Counted from the first letter of the stretch, positions 47,531 to 56,316 are shown. The stretch: 64,000 bases of DNA from Spirochaetota bacterium (GCA_024274705.1 JAJSAL010000055.1:39782-103781); one strand, 5' to 3'. The notes: generated by a model from the letters alone, not told the origin. Translations and numbers: made by a program.

Positions 47531-49047
47531 TATACTTGACCTCCCGCATATCCGTAGTTCATCCGCACGCCCGGAGCTATGCCCCGTTGTCTCACGGTTG
47601 AGCCCTGCGGTAGTCCTGCCATGTTGATATCTACGGTTGATTTGTTTTCAGCGTAGCTGCGGGATTCCATGATGCCGTCATTTCTACCGATGAGGCTGGG
47701 CTGACCACCTGTCTGGTTTTCATTTATGTTGACTTCTGTTTTCTTCCCGCCGAACTGTTTAAAAAAGTCACCGATTTTCTGGAAAGGCTCTTTAATTTTC
47801 TCCCATATCTTTAGAAAGAAATCTTTCACCGCCTGCCAGCCGGTTTTAATAGTCTCCCAGATTATCTTAAAGCCTTCGACCAGTTTATTGATTTGAAACA
47901 TAAAGACGTCTTTGATGAAATTCCCGATAAGTTTCATTATTTCCCATCCGGCTTTGAAACCAGCAATCACTTTGTCCCAGTTCCGAATGAGGTAGATCAC
48001 CGCTGCTACCAATGCCGCAATCGCTATGATAATCAGCCCGATCGGATTGGCTGCCATTACGGCGTTGAAAGCAATCTGTACCCCTTTCGCAATTGTAAGA
48101 ACGCCCTTGTAAATGGCAATCGCTATGGTTAACCCCTTGAAAACTCCGATACCGACAAGGATCGCCGGTATCAATCCGCTGTCCCAGAGCTTCACAAGTA
48201 TCTGTACCGCTTTTCTGATTCCGTCAAATACTTGTTTGATTCGAAGGTTAATCATGTCTTGATTTTTGGAAATGTAGTCCGCCATGTTTTGAACCAGGGG
48301 TTGTAGTTTTTCGATAAGCGGGGTGAGCGCATTATTTTTCAAAGAATTCATTGTGCTTTTCAGGTTTGTCATAGAGTCAACAAACTCTTCAGATTTCTTC
48401 GCCGCTTCGTTCGAAATGATATTGCCGTATTTCCTGGCTTCCTCCCGGAGTGCTGAGATTCCTTCTACTCCGTTTTCCGCCATGATCAGAAAACCAGTTC
48501 CGGATCGTCCGAAGGCTGCATTTGCCAAGGCGGATTTGTCCATCTGGTTTTTCATGGAGTTAAGTTCCGTGACCAGGATATTGAACGCATCCTCGGAGTT
48601 TTCGACTGTTTTCAACTGTTCGAGTAAAGCAGGATTCGATTTATTTAGCATGGTGTAGAGCGCGCCGGTCTGTACTCGGGCCTGACCGACAAATTTATTC
48701 ATTTGCTGAATGGACTTTGTAAAATCCTGCGTGGTGATCCCTTGCCGCTCGGCTGCAAACCGTAACTCCTGTAGTGCTTCAGAAGTGAGTCCGATCTGCC
48801 GGGCAGTTTTAGCTATCTCGTCTCCAGCCTCAGCGAATTTTGTAATACCCCTTGCGATTGCTCCGGTCGCGAGGATGGCAACCACTCCGGTTAATAGTCC
48901 TCTTAATTTACTGATCGACGGGCCGACACCACGGAAGGAACGTTGGGCGGATTTCGAGAAACCGGTAACGCTGCGGTTCATCTTTTTAACCGGGCCTGTT
49001 ATTTTGTCAACGGCGTTGAATGTTGCGCTTATCTTAGGCTTTGCCAT
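47530..49047 (-). CDS. Tail tape-measure protein
   Basis: 505 residues, short for a tape measure, so a short tail is expected. Coiled and helical with a TP901-like core (AGDEIAKTARQIGLTSEALQ) and two or three hydrophobic segments (about 290-355). The start ATG 49047 overlaps the end of the frameshifted tail-chaperone product in the next frame. Confidence 0.9.
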   Translation of the reverse strand: MAKPKISATFNAVDKITGPVKKMNRSVTGFSKSAQRSFRGVGPSISKLRGLLTGVVAILATGAIARGITKFAEAGDEIAKTARQIGLTSEALQELRFAAERQGITTQDFTKSIQQMNKFVGQARVQTGALYTMLNKSNPALLEQLKTVENSEDAFNILVTELNSMKNQMDKSALANAAFGRSGTGFLIMAENGVEGISALREEARKYGNIISNEAAKKSEEFVDSMTNLKSTMNSLKNNALTPLIEKLQPLVQNMADYISKNQDMINLRIKQVFDGIRKAVQILVKLWDSGLIPAILVGIGVFKGLTIAIAIYKGVLTIAKGVQIAFNAVMAANPIGLIIIAIAALVAAVIYLIRNWDKVIAGFKAGWEIMKLIGNFIKDVFMFQINKLVEGFKIIWETIKTGWQAVKDFFLKIWEKIKEPFQKIGDFFKQFGGKKTEVNINENQTGGQPSLIGRNDGIMESRSYAENKSTVDINMAGLPQGSTVRQRGIAPGVRMNYGYAGGQV

Positions 49048-49572
49048 ATTGTTTCCTTTCGTGTTTCGCTATTTTTACCGCTCCGTCGTACCAAAACCTG
49101 AGCCTTGACATCGGCATATACCATAGCTCGTTTTCCGAAAATCCGAACCGGTCAGCGACGGTCAGGAGCATGTTATCAGCCCCCGCCGTCGTTATGCGAA
49201 AAAAGAGAGTACCGTGCCGCAGAGGGTAAGGTCTCTCATCTTGAGCCTGCCGATTACGCCCGCCGGGTGGCCGGTGATACTTGAGAGAAGGAAAAGGGTT
49301 TGATCTATTTCGTTTTTCGACTTCGATGCCTTTTGAACCTGGCTGAAATCGGGTTCGGTTATTATTAACGTCTCAACTGTCTCCCCGTTTTCAAGCTGTA
49401 TTGGTTTCACAAGCATTATGGTAAACGATTCCTCTGTCTCATCGAAATCGAGCCTACCTGCTGAAATTGCCCGGAGAAGTGAATGCTTATTCTCCGGGTC
49501 AAGGTCGGCACCGAATGCAGTTATCATTTTCTCAAGCTGTTCTCTGGCAACCTCTTCCGCTATTACTGCCAT
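49034..49572 (-). CDS. Tail assembly chaperone, -1 frameshift product (G-T type)
   Basis: Predicted fusion of 179 residues. Translation follows the 0 frame from ATG 49572, slips back one base at T TTT TTC (49198-49204), and continues to the stop TAA at 49034-49036. The extension of 54 residues (with SENELWYMPMSRLRFWYDGA) has no stop codon and is coding-like. Such long and short chaperone forms are known from lambda G/GT and Mu gp41/42, and bind the tape measure. The slippage rate is unknown. Confidence 0.75.
49192..49572 (-). CDS. Tail assembly chaperone, short form (Mu gp41-like)
   Basis: 126 residues from ATG 49572; AAGGGG lies five bases before it, while an in-frame GTG two codons earlier is too near that site. 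Family-like acidic and helical protein that begins AVIAEEVAREQLEKM. Position between tail tube and tape measure is that of the gp41/gpG chaperones. It ends in SFFA immediately after the slippery site. Confidence 0.8.
   Translation of the reverse strand: MAVIAEEVAREQLEKMITAFGADLDPENKHSLLRAISAGRLDFDETEESFTIMLVKPIQLENGETVETLIITEPDFSQVQKASKSKNEIDQTLFLLSSITGHPAGVIGRLKMRDLTLCGTVLSFFA
49198..49204 (-). promoter_or_regulatory. Slippery heptamer T TTT TTC
   Basis: Read in the 0 frame as TCT TTT TTC GCA TAA, a canonical X XXY YYZ site with the 0-frame stop two codons later. I did not establish a downstream stimulatory structure. Confidence 0.75.
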
Positions 49573-49581
49573 ATACACCCC

Positions 49582-49965
49582 TTAAATCTTTTCAAACTTC
49601 GGTCCGAGTGCAGATATCTCAACCTGTCCGTCTCCGGTGTTCGGGTCGATTTCGCCCTGGATGGTGAGATTGCCTGAGTAGGTAATCCCGTTTATCAGGG
49701 TCATTGAGCACGGTCCCGGTTCGCCTGCGTTCGCTTTCTCCTGGAGAAATTCAACATCTCCTCTGGATGGGTCTACGGAAATCGGCAGGCTGTCGAAACC
49801 TCCGAGCTTCTGCCTCTGTGTCGTGTGCATCCCGCCGTTGCCGGTCGGGGTTGATTCGTTCTGCCTGCCAGATAACCGATAGGTCACGTTGCTGTCGGCT
49901 GCTACATCAAACTCACGCCCGAATAGCATTACCTGGATTATGTCTCCGCCTCTAACTGTTGCCAT
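49582..49965 (-). CDS. Tail tube protein (Mu gpM-like)
   Basis: 127 residues. RGGDIIQVMLFGREFDVAADS at the start and the beta-rich end with GNLTIQGEIDPNTGDGQVEISA are typical of tube proteins in contractile tails. Directly after the sheath gene with a strong AGGAGG site. Confidence 0.85.
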   Translation of the reverse strand: MATVRGGDIIQVMLFGREFDVAADSNVTYRLSGRQNESTPTGNGGMHTTQRQKLGGFDSLPISVDPSRGDVEFLQEKANAGEPGPCSMTLINGITYSGNLTIQGEIDPNTGDGQVEISALGPKFEKI

Positions 49966-49979
49966 TTTTCATATCCTCC

Positions 49980-51458
49980 TTAGACCACAAAGGCCCATTC
50001 GAGTTTGGCTGCAAGAATCCTGAGTCCAGCACTCGGTACATCCGGGATGAGCAGATTGATACGTCCGGGGTTCGCTCCGTCGATTGCTGCTGTGATCCCC
50101 TCAACGATGGTGTCGCGTTTGGTTGAGATCCCACGGGAAACCCAGTCGTCAACCAGGGATACAGCATAGGATTTGACGGTCGATGGTCTAACTGTGTAGG
50201 TAGGGCCTGCTCCGCTTCCATCTGCGAGTACAACGGCCTGGTCGAATGGGGATGCAAGGTACGTATTTTCGAGTGCGTAGATTTTAAACTGCAGGTTAGG
50301 AATGATGATGGTGAACCGCCAATCGTCGGTATCCGCACCGCCATCAGTTTTATTACGGGTCGTTACCAGGTCGCCGATGGTTACCGTGCCGTCCTCCTGG
50401 TTATAGGTGTGAGATCCGCCCGCTTTTACCACGGTATCACGGTCGGTGTAGGTCAAAATGTTGGTTGCGCCTGCGAGCACACTCGGAATGGTTTTGGTCT
50501 TCGCCGGTCTTCCGGGTGTCGCCTGTTGGATGCTTGCGAACAGTCCGGCGGTTGCCGCCGCAATCTCTAGGCCTGCTGTAGATGATCCGTGTACCGGAAC
50601 GATCGTGATCCACTCACAATTGAGGGCTCCGAGCTTTGTAATCAAATTTGCCTTCGTGTCTGTGTATCCGACAAAGGCAACGAAAGGTCGTTTCACACCG
50701 GGGTCTACCCGCGCGTCGCCCGACGTCTTAATCGCCGTCAGACTGGTTGTATCCAGATACGGACACACAACATCGGTGTACCAGGTGTCTCCGAGGTTCC
50801 CGAGGGCTGTGTCCAGTGTCGGGTTGGTTGCGCCTGCTACCACGTTCCCGATGTCGGTTACGACTACGGCTATCCCTGCCGGAGTGCTGTCGGTTTCAAG
50901 CCGATTGATTTCGAGCTTGATCTGGTTACCGCTTTCGCCTTTCCATCTTACCGTAAAAGTAACTGTACCTGTTACGTTTGCAGCGGTTACCGGCAGATCG
51001 AGGTCTGCGGTTACGGCCGTGGCGATTGCATCTCCTACCTGTGTGGCAGTCATGCCATTGGTTACAGTTACGGGAATTCGTTTCCCGCCTACATATACAG
51101 CGAGAGTTCCGGCTGCTGTTGCTGTGCCAGATACAACGAGCGTTCCGGTTGCCTGTACGCCTGCTCCCGCGTCATCGAGGGGAAGAGCGTAGATAGGGAC
51201 GGTGCCCCGTTTCCTCAAGGCTGCCGCAATGAGCAGGGAGAGGAGGGAGCCTCTTCCATACCGAGTCCATGCGTCATCGAGGTCAAGTACGAGCTGCGGG
51301 GTGTTCACAACAGGAGATTTCCCGCTATCGAATTGTCCTATGACTAAGATTTTATGAGGTATCACAGGAGAACCTGTCCCCCTGCTTACCGGTTCCTGTT
51401 CGACGAATACCGCCGAGGCAGCTGCGTCATTTGGAACCAAATTGAAAGTAATAGACAT
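49980..51458 (-). CDS. Contractile tail sheath protein (Mu gpL-like)
   Basis: 492 residues. Begins MSITFNLVPNDAAASAVFVEQ and ends with LRILAAKLEWAFVV, both typical of sheath proteins of the Mu L family. A Thr/Val-rich inserted domain lies at about residues 105-180. Its presence shows that the virus has a contractile tail. Confidence 0.92.
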   Translation of the reverse strand: MSITFNLVPNDAAASAVFVEQEPVSRGTGSPVIPHKILVIGQFDSGKSPVVNTPQLVLDLDDAWTRYGRGSLLSLLIAAALRKRGTVPIYALPLDDAGAGVQATGTLVVSGTATAAGTLAVYVGGKRIPVTVTNGMTATQVGDAIATAVTADLDLPVTAANVTGTVTFTVRWKGESGNQIKLEINRLETDSTPAGIAVVVTDIGNVVAGATNPTLDTALGNLGDTWYTDVVCPYLDTTSLTAIKTSGDARVDPGVKRPFVAFVGYTDTKANLITKLGALNCEWITIVPVHGSSTAGLEIAAATAGLFASIQQATPGRPAKTKTIPSVLAGATNILTYTDRDTVVKAGGSHTYNQEDGTVTIGDLVTTRNKTDGGADTDDWRFTIIIPNLQFKIYALENTYLASPFDQAVVLADGSGAGPTYTVRPSTVKSYAVSLVDDWVSRGISTKRDTIVEGITAAIDGANPGRINLLIPDVPSAGLRILAAKLEWAFVV

Positions 51459-51468
51459 ATAAGTCCTC

Positions 51469-52038
51469 CTATGGTTGGAATAGTGCCGCCCATTTGTCGG
51501 CAGTCACATAGATATCTGTAAGAGTGTCACCTGCGAGCGTTCCGGGTTCGAATGCCATGCCGAGTGTGAGAGTCAGCCGTGCCCCGACAATAGGCCGTTC
51601 CCCGAGCTGCATTTCCGGCGGCAGGGGATTGATCTGGAGCATTCGTCTTCCGTTGAGGGTGCCGACCGGAAAGCCAAATTGCATATTGTCTTTCGGATAT
51701 AGGGCATTAAGGACCTGCTGAATCAGGTACCGAAGGCGGATCCCCGCAGCCTCGTCTCCCCGGGTGTACTCCGCACCCTGTGTGCCTTTTCCGAGCGCTA
51801 CACAATCGATGTTGTAGTTTGCTTCATAGGCGTAATGCACGTTGCCCGCCGATCTCCCATTATCCGGGCTGATATCGCCGAGATAAAGGAAAACGTATGC
51901 TCCGGAGTCTGCTGGTAAATTCCGGTAGTAATCAGCGTGGACGGTAAACTGCTCCTCCGCCGGTTGTGCAGCCGAGTAGGTTTAGAGGATGGTTTTTATG
52001 TTGTTAAAGGCTATGTCAAATCCGCCTTTCGCGCCCAT
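51469..52038 (-). pseudogene. Tail terminator-like gene split by an in-frame TAA
   Basis: Reading from ATG 52038, which overlaps the stop of the preceding gene (TGATG), gives 18 residues ending NNIKTIL, then TAA at 51982-51984, then 170 codons in the same frame without another stop to the TGA at 51469. The part after the TAA starts TYSAAQPAEEQFTVHADYYR and runs on as structured protein. A single AAA to TAA change would explain it. Conventional calling would start at GTG 51840. Position between connector and sheath fits a tail terminator/completion protein (Mu gp37 or lambda gpU role). Confidence 0.75.
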
Positions 52039-52373
52039 CAGTTCACCACCTCAATCAGCATGGTTACAAACCCGAGGGTACGGTCAAATCGCACCTCGAT
52101 CACCTGTCCGGTTATGGTCTGTCCGGTTACATCTGTTGTTTCGATCGCCCATTCGGTTGTCGGGTCCGCGGACAGGTCCGAGAGGGAAACGGTTACAGCG
52201 GTTTTCGGCTCAAAGAATTGCGTCCCGGTGTCGGGGTCAATTCCTACGTCGATCCGGGTCACCTGTCCTTTGACGTTGTAGACAACAGGACCAGGAGCGG
52301 TGAGGGTTATGTCCTCACCGTCCTGATTGAGTATGCTTTGTAAGTCTGCCGCTGCCTGGGAACGGATGCTCAT
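52038..52373 (-). CDS. Head-tail connector-like protein (lambda FII position)
   Basis: 111 residues, beta-rich after an N-terminal helix. Lies where lambda gpFII (head-tail joining) is found. Family not certain. ATG 52373 directly abuts the preceding TAA. Confidence 0.6.
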   Translation of the reverse strand: MSIRSQAAADLQSILNQDGEDITLTAPGPVVYNVKGQVTRIDVGIDPDTGTQFFEPKTAVTVSLSDLSADPTTEWAIETTDVTGQTITGQVIEVRFDRTLGFVTMLIEVVN

Positions 52374-52664
52374 TTAGCCTGCCTGTGCTTCCTTGATTGC
52401 AAGAAGGATCTCTTCTTTGTTCGCACCGGAAGAAATTTCGAGTTCCATCTCCTCGGCAACCTGTAGGAGTTCCGCCTTGGTCATATCGGCCAAGGTTTTA
52501 TTTCCAGATTCGCTGGATTTCCCATCAACGAGTACACCGTCAGCAACAAGGCTATCGATGTCCAGTTTTTTGGCAACACCTTCCGGGATTTTGGCACCGG
52601 CAAAAAATTTTTCTTTCCCAAAAGAAAGAACACCTTTGAAATCATCAGAAACTTTAAAAGCCAT
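52374..52664 (-). CDS. HeH/LEM-domain phage protein (lambda FI position)
   Basis: 96 residues. The N-terminal half is beta-like (KGVLSFGKEKFFAGAKIPEGVAK) and the C-terminal half, MTKAELLQVAEEMELEI, is a short HeH/LEM-like helical domain. In lambda the same position holds FI, a DNA-packaging accessory protein; similarity to it is positional only. Confidence 0.65.
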   Translation of the reverse strand: MAFKVSDDFKGVLSFGKEKFFAGAKIPEGVAKKLDIDSLVADGVLVDGKSSESGNKTLADMTKAELLQVAEEMELEISSGANKEEILLAIKEAQAG

Positions 52665-52677
52665 TTGTTACCTCCTC

Positions 52678-53745
52678 TTAGGTATCCACGTTTATGAGGG
52701 TCCCGATGGTATCAATTGCCGTCGGAATCACGAGCGGGGCACTCTGCACGCCCGCCATGAGTGCGGCAGGTGGCAGGTTGTAGACAAAGGGGATGAACTC
52801 ACCAGGCTGGAACTGCGGCAAGGTCGGAAGTCCCTGCTCGCTGTAATCAGCCTGGAACTGAGGAAGAACTTCGACCGCTCCGAATACTTTGGTCAGCCGT
52901 GCGTCTTTGTTCATCACAACGACGGTATCGGTAGTGACGTACGGTGTTGCCGTGCCGGATACGTCATAAAATTCGCTGTAGATGTAAGCCACAAACCGGT
53001 AAGGTCCGATGTCGAAAGCTCCCCAGGGTTTCGCGCCGTTTACAATTTCACCAGGAGCGAGGTTTCCAGGTTCAATTCTACGGTTGTCCAGGTAGGACTG
53101 CACGTTTGAATTGTTGATGAACGCGTCCCACGCGGACTGTCCGAAAATCAGGGTATTTGGTTTCAGTTTGCCGTTCTGGAAAATCACATCCGCCAAGGCT
53201 TCAATGTCGGAAATCGGGTTACCCGTCGAGTCCCATTTTGTACCGGGGGTCACACTATGGGTCGCTTTCTTTTTAAAGTCGAGGGAATCGGTATTTACCA
53301 GGGTCACCGTTCCGAGCTGCAGAGCTTCAGCCGCCATTTTTTCCATTGCCCGGAGGATTTTATTAGTGTTATCCACCTGGGCACGAGAGGCAAAATAAGC
53401 GAGGGCCTCCATGCGTCCGGTCGGGGTGTAAGGGTCGATGCCAGGCAGCCTTTTGTTAAGCATCGATGCGGTGATCGGTGCTTCCTCCCAGTAAAGCGGT
53501 ACCGTATATTCCTTAGCCGAGAATTTCCCGACAACGTTTTTATTACCCGCGCCTCCGCCTCTAACGACGTCAGCCGCAACCAGTCGATTATCACGGATGA
53601 TATCGACGTCCACTTTTTCCGTTGGTGCAACTACAACCTCCTGCGGATTTTTCCCGAAGAGGGAAAGTAGGAAAGTTGTCACCTGCCCCGCTGCCAGTTT
53701 TTCGTTGTAGGCAGCTGTCATTATGTGCTTGAAAAGATCAGGCAT
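52678..53745 (-). CDS. Major capsid protein (lambda gpE family)
   Basis: 355 residues from ATG 53745, chosen for the strong AAGGAGG about eight bases upstream and because a longer open frame to 53802 runs into the decoration gene. Contains the gpE-like core with LYWEEAPITASMLNKRLPG and GFQADYSE-like C-terminal strands. It forms the icosahedral shell. Confidence 0.9.
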   Translation of the reverse strand: MPDLFKHIMTAAYNEKLAAGQVTTFLLSLFGKNPQEVVVAPTEKVDVDIIRDNRLVAADVVRGGGAGNKNVVGKFSAKEYTVPLYWEEAPITASMLNKRLPGIDPYTPTGRMEALAYFASRAQVDNTNKILRAMEKMAAEALQLGTVTLVNTDSLDFKKKATHSVTPGTKWDSTGNPISDIEALADVIFQNGKLKPNTLIFGQSAWDAFINNSNVQSYLDNRRIEPGNLAPGEIVNGAKPWGAFDIGPYRFVAYIYSEFYDVSGTATPYVTTDTVVVMNKDARLTKVFGAVEVLPQFQADYSEQGLPTLPQFQPGEFIPFVYNLPPAALMAGVQSAPLVIPTAIDTIGTLINVDT

Positions 53746-53758
53746 ATCCCAAACCTCC

Positions 53759-54136
53759 TTAGCTGTTGTCGTAGGCTTCAGAGCTTTCGGTATCAACAGC
53801 AATAATACCGGTCTCTTTCAGGGCTACATGGTGATCGGCGAGAGTGTCGGTTCCGCCAAAAACCAGTTTGTCAGCATTCACGATGCCGGCAGCAAGCAGT
53901 TTGTTCCGCTGTCCGGTCAAGTCTCCGCCCGATGTGTCAACGGCTTTGAGCAAGACGTATTTCGGGTTTTCCGAGCCGTCCACGCTTGCGCTGTCGGTGA
54001 GTTTCAGCTTGCCGCCTGCCGTCACGATTCCGAGCACGGAGCCAAGGGCAAGGATCTGCCCGGTGAGGATAGTCATATCTACGGGAGGGGTCCCGTTGTT
54101 GACAATGACCAATGGAGTGTTATCTAAGTCGCCCAT
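53759..54136 (-). CDS. Head decoration protein (lambda gpD family)
   Basis: 125 residues. TPLVIVNNGTPPVDMTILTGQ and the pattern GSENPKYVLLKAVDTSGGD are typical of gpD, which stabilises the expanded capsid. Immediately upstream of the major capsid gene as in lambda. Confidence 0.88.
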   Translation of the reverse strand: MGDLDNTPLVIVNNGTPPVDMTILTGQILALGSVLGIVTAGGKLKLTDSASVDGSENPKYVLLKAVDTSGGDLTGQRNKLLAAGIVNADKLVFGGTDTLADHHVALKETGIIAVDTESSEAYDNS

Positions 54137-54138
54137 GA

Positions 54139-54510
54139 TTAACCTCCTGCCTTTTTAATACGCTCAACAGAGGCTTCGACCTCCGCCTGTTCGTCTTCGG
54201 TGAGTTCAGCGTTATCATTTTCCCCCGCTGAAGCTGTTTTGACATCGGCTGCGTTTTCCCCGTCGAGTTTATTTCCGTCCCGGATTGCTACAGAGATTTT
54301 CGTCTGTAGTTCCAAGTCTTTGGCGTCGGTGCCGTTTGCGATTGCATCCGCAACCACTTCCCGGAGTACTTCATTGTCCGGGTCCGCATTTGCCTGGGCC
54401 TGTAAAGCGTTGCGTCTTTCGCGTTCCGCTTTCACGCCGTCCTCTCTCCCGATGTTTACCGCCTCGGCGTATACACCGGGATGTTCCTTTTTGAGTTCGT
54501 CAAGTTCCAT
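54139..54510 (-). CDS. Nested scaffold protein (lambda Nu3-like)
   Basis: 123 residues, in frame with the protease and sharing its stop. The internal ATG (protease residue 229) is preceded by AGAGGAGGT with eight bases of spacing, the strongest ribosome-binding site in this gene. In lambda the scaffold Nu3 is nested in gene C in the same way. The product (MELDELKKEHPGVYAEAV...) is acidic and coiled-coil-like, as expected for scaffolds. Confidence 0.7.
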   Translation of the reverse strand: MELDELKKEHPGVYAEAVNIGREDGVKAERERRNALQAQANADPDNEVLREVVADAIANGTDAKDLELQTKISVAIRDGNKLDGENAADVKTASAGENDNAELTEDEQAEVEASVERIKKAGG

Positions 54511-55194
54511 GCGCTTGACCTCCTCTCTGTTTTCCGCCATGGCGGCGGGTTTGGTAACCGTCAACGACGGTGTTTTGATTCCGCTTATTGGTATGAGTGC
54601 TGCTGCCTTGGTGATTGAATCCTCTTCAACAAATTCGTTTATGACCGAGAAGCAATTTTTCACCTTCGCTTTTGCCGTCACGAGCGCCGCCTGTTTGTCG
54701 TCCTTTTTGTCGGTCTCGATGATTTCATCGACGAACCCCGCTTCCTTGATCTCGTTTCCGAATAGGTAGGTCTCTTCGTTCATGAGATTGATAATTTCAT
54801 CAAGAGATTTTCCACTCTTCTTTGCGTATTCCTGTGCAAGCATTGAAGCCATGCGCTCTAAGATGTCCGCTTCTTTTCTGAAATCCTGATGATCGCCCAC
54901 GATAATGTTCCACGGGTTGTGGATCATAAAAACGGCGTTATCATGTGCTTTGACCGTGTCGCCAACCATGGCGATATAAGAGGCCATGCTTGCGGCAAGT
55001 CCCATAAGCTGAGTTGTCTTTTTGCCCTGGTAATTTCTCAGCAGGTTGTATATTTCGAGGCCATCATAGACGAACCCACCGGGAGATGAGATTTGAATGT
55101 CGAGGTCTTCGCCTCCGGCTTCGTTAAGTTTTCGCCGGATAGAATCGGCGTATACATCCCAGCCGATGATCCCGGATATTACGATGGTTTTCAT
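54139..55194 (-). CDS. Prohead protease (ClpP/S49-like) with scaffold extension
   Basis: 351 residues. The ClpP-like domain (1-165) has catalytic Ser69 in MGLAASMASYI, His92 in FMIHNPW and an oxyanion-type Gly-Gly in SSPGGFVYDG. The C-terminal region (about 229-351) is charged and helical, like a scaffold. It cleaves internal head proteins during maturation. ATG 55194 overlaps the stop of the holin-like gene (ATGA). Confidence 0.9.
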   Translation of the reverse strand: MKTIVISGIIGWDVYADSIRRKLNEAGGEDLDIQISSPGGFVYDGLEIYNLLRNYQGKKTTQLMGLAASMASYIAMVGDTVKAHDNAVFMIHNPWNIIVGDHQDFRKEADILERMASMLAQEYAKKSGKSLDEIINLMNEETYLFGNEIKEAGFVDEIIETDKKDDKQAALVTAKAKVKNCFSVINEFVEEDSITKAAALIPISGIKTPSLTVTKPAAMAENREEVKRMELDELKKEHPGVYAEAVNIGREDGVKAERERRNALQAQANADPDNEVLREVVADAIANGTDAKDLELQTKISVAIRDGNKLDGENAADVKTASAGENDNAELTEDEQAEVEASVERIKKAGG

Positions 55195-55454
55195 CTTGCC
55201 CCTCCAAACTTCTCCACGACTCCCACACCGAGAAGACTTGCCCCGGTGATGATCAGGGTTTTCCCCACGGCAAGGGCTGTTGACGGATCTGATATCTCCC
55301 GAACGACGGAAGCGCAGCCGATACCCAGGAGGAACAGTGCACCGGTTCCGAGAATGATTGTCCCGGCTATCCGTTTACTTGATCGGTTGCCCTGTGAGTC
55401 CTGGAAAAAACCTGCTGGTTTCATTTCAAGAATTTCGCCTTGTGTGTTAGTCAT
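55191..55454 (-). CDS. Holin-like two-helix membrane protein
   Basis: 87 residues. Two hydrophobic helices (about 30-50 and 62-82) separated by a short polar loop, with a charged N-terminus. Next to the endolysin candidate and overlapping it by four bases. Holin is inferred from size, topology and position. Confidence 0.6.
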   Translation of the reverse strand: MTNTQGEILEMKPAGFFQDSQGNRSSKRIAGTIILGTGALFLLGIGCASVVREISDPSTALAVGKTLIITGASLLGVGVVEKFGGAR

Positions 55455-56056
55455 GACTTGCCCTCCGTGTAGATAATTGCGAATGGTTTAACGTTCATCT
55501 GGAATTCATCATGGTTCATGCGCCGATTGAATCCGTTTCTGTCCGGGAAAAATCCTGGCCATGGATCGTTATAGATGATTTCTTTCGTAGCATGATCATA
55601 TGCGACACCAGCGATATAATGTCCCGGATTTTTCAAGCAAAGTTGTACTGCGCAGCTTTTTTCAAAGAACTTTACGATCTCGGCTATTGCTTTTGTCCAG
55701 ATAAAATGTGCTTCTGCATCGAATACTTCACGGACGGCGAGCGGGTAGTATTGCGGCACTCTGTTCCCCTGGATTTGTGCAGGAGAGATATTACCTCTTT
55801 CTATTTTGAGTTTTTTATAATTCCGGGGATCGTTGAAATAGTCGGTCAATACTTCTTCGGGTTGCGGTCTGTAGATTCCAGGACTGATTATTTCAACGTT
55901 ATAGTCGAGAACTGCGAGACAGTTAACCGCTGCTGTTGGGCCGCAGGATTCAAGCCAGTCCTGTCCGTCCTCCTTGCGAAGAATCTCTTCAGTTGGGTTG
56001 TTTGTCTGAATGTAATAACGATCTCGATCATCCCAAAACCGTGCACCCTTGATCAT
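55451..56056 (-). CDS. C39-like cysteine peptidase, candidate endolysin
   Basis: 201 residues, no signal peptide. A papain-like C39_2 pattern: Cys38 in WLESCGPTAAVNCL, His146 in NPGHYIAGVAYD, Asp164 in IIYNDPWPG. The family cleaves peptide bonds; here, flanked by two small membrane proteins, it most likely cuts the peptidoglycan stems at lysis. It is unlike the usual lysozyme, amidase or transglycosylase endolysins. It might also act on a protein substrate. Confidence 0.65.
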   Translation of the reverse strand: MIKGARFWDDRDRYYIQTNNPTEEILRKEDGQDWLESCGPTAAVNCLAVLDYNVEIISPGIYRPQPEEVLTDYFNDPRNYKKLKIERGNISPAQIQGNRVPQYYPLAVREVFDAEAHFIWTKAIAEIVKFFEKSCAVQLCLKNPGHYIAGVAYDHATKEIIYNDPWPGFFPDRNGFNRRMNHDEFQMNVKPFAIIYTEGKS

Positions 56057-56316
56057 TCGATACCCCTCGATTTTTTTAGCTCGTCAATGGCCTTAACGAT
56101 GTGATCGAGTTTTGTATTAATCTCGACAATTGCCTTTTCAGTTTCGATCTGATGGCAAGTGCTGGCAGATTGCTTTCTTTTCAGTTCAGCCACTTCTTTC
56201 TGCAGTGCTTCAATTTTCATGTTTTGCCTCGTTTGCATTTGAAAAAAAGCAATGATGCCTCCGCCCATTGTCATGACTCCTGCTGCTATTGCGATTACCA
56301 TTCGAACATCGATCAT
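56053..56316 (-). CDS. Membrane-anchored coiled-coil protein, holin accessory-like
   Basis: 87 residues. One N-terminal membrane helix (about 4-24), then a coiled coil with regular Leu/Ile spacing (about 32-82). Resembles XhlA-type or holin-associated proteins. Overlaps by four bases with both the endolysin candidate and the portal gene. Confidence 0.6.
   Translation of the reverse strand: MIDVRMVIAIAAGVMTMGGGIIAFFQMQTRQNMKIEALQKEVAELKRKQSASTCHQIETEKAIVEINTKLDHIVKAIDELKKSRGIE

Noticed and set aside
50458..51347. Two long plus-strand open frames
   Set aside because: Antisense to the sheath gene; composition follows the sheath codons in reverse.
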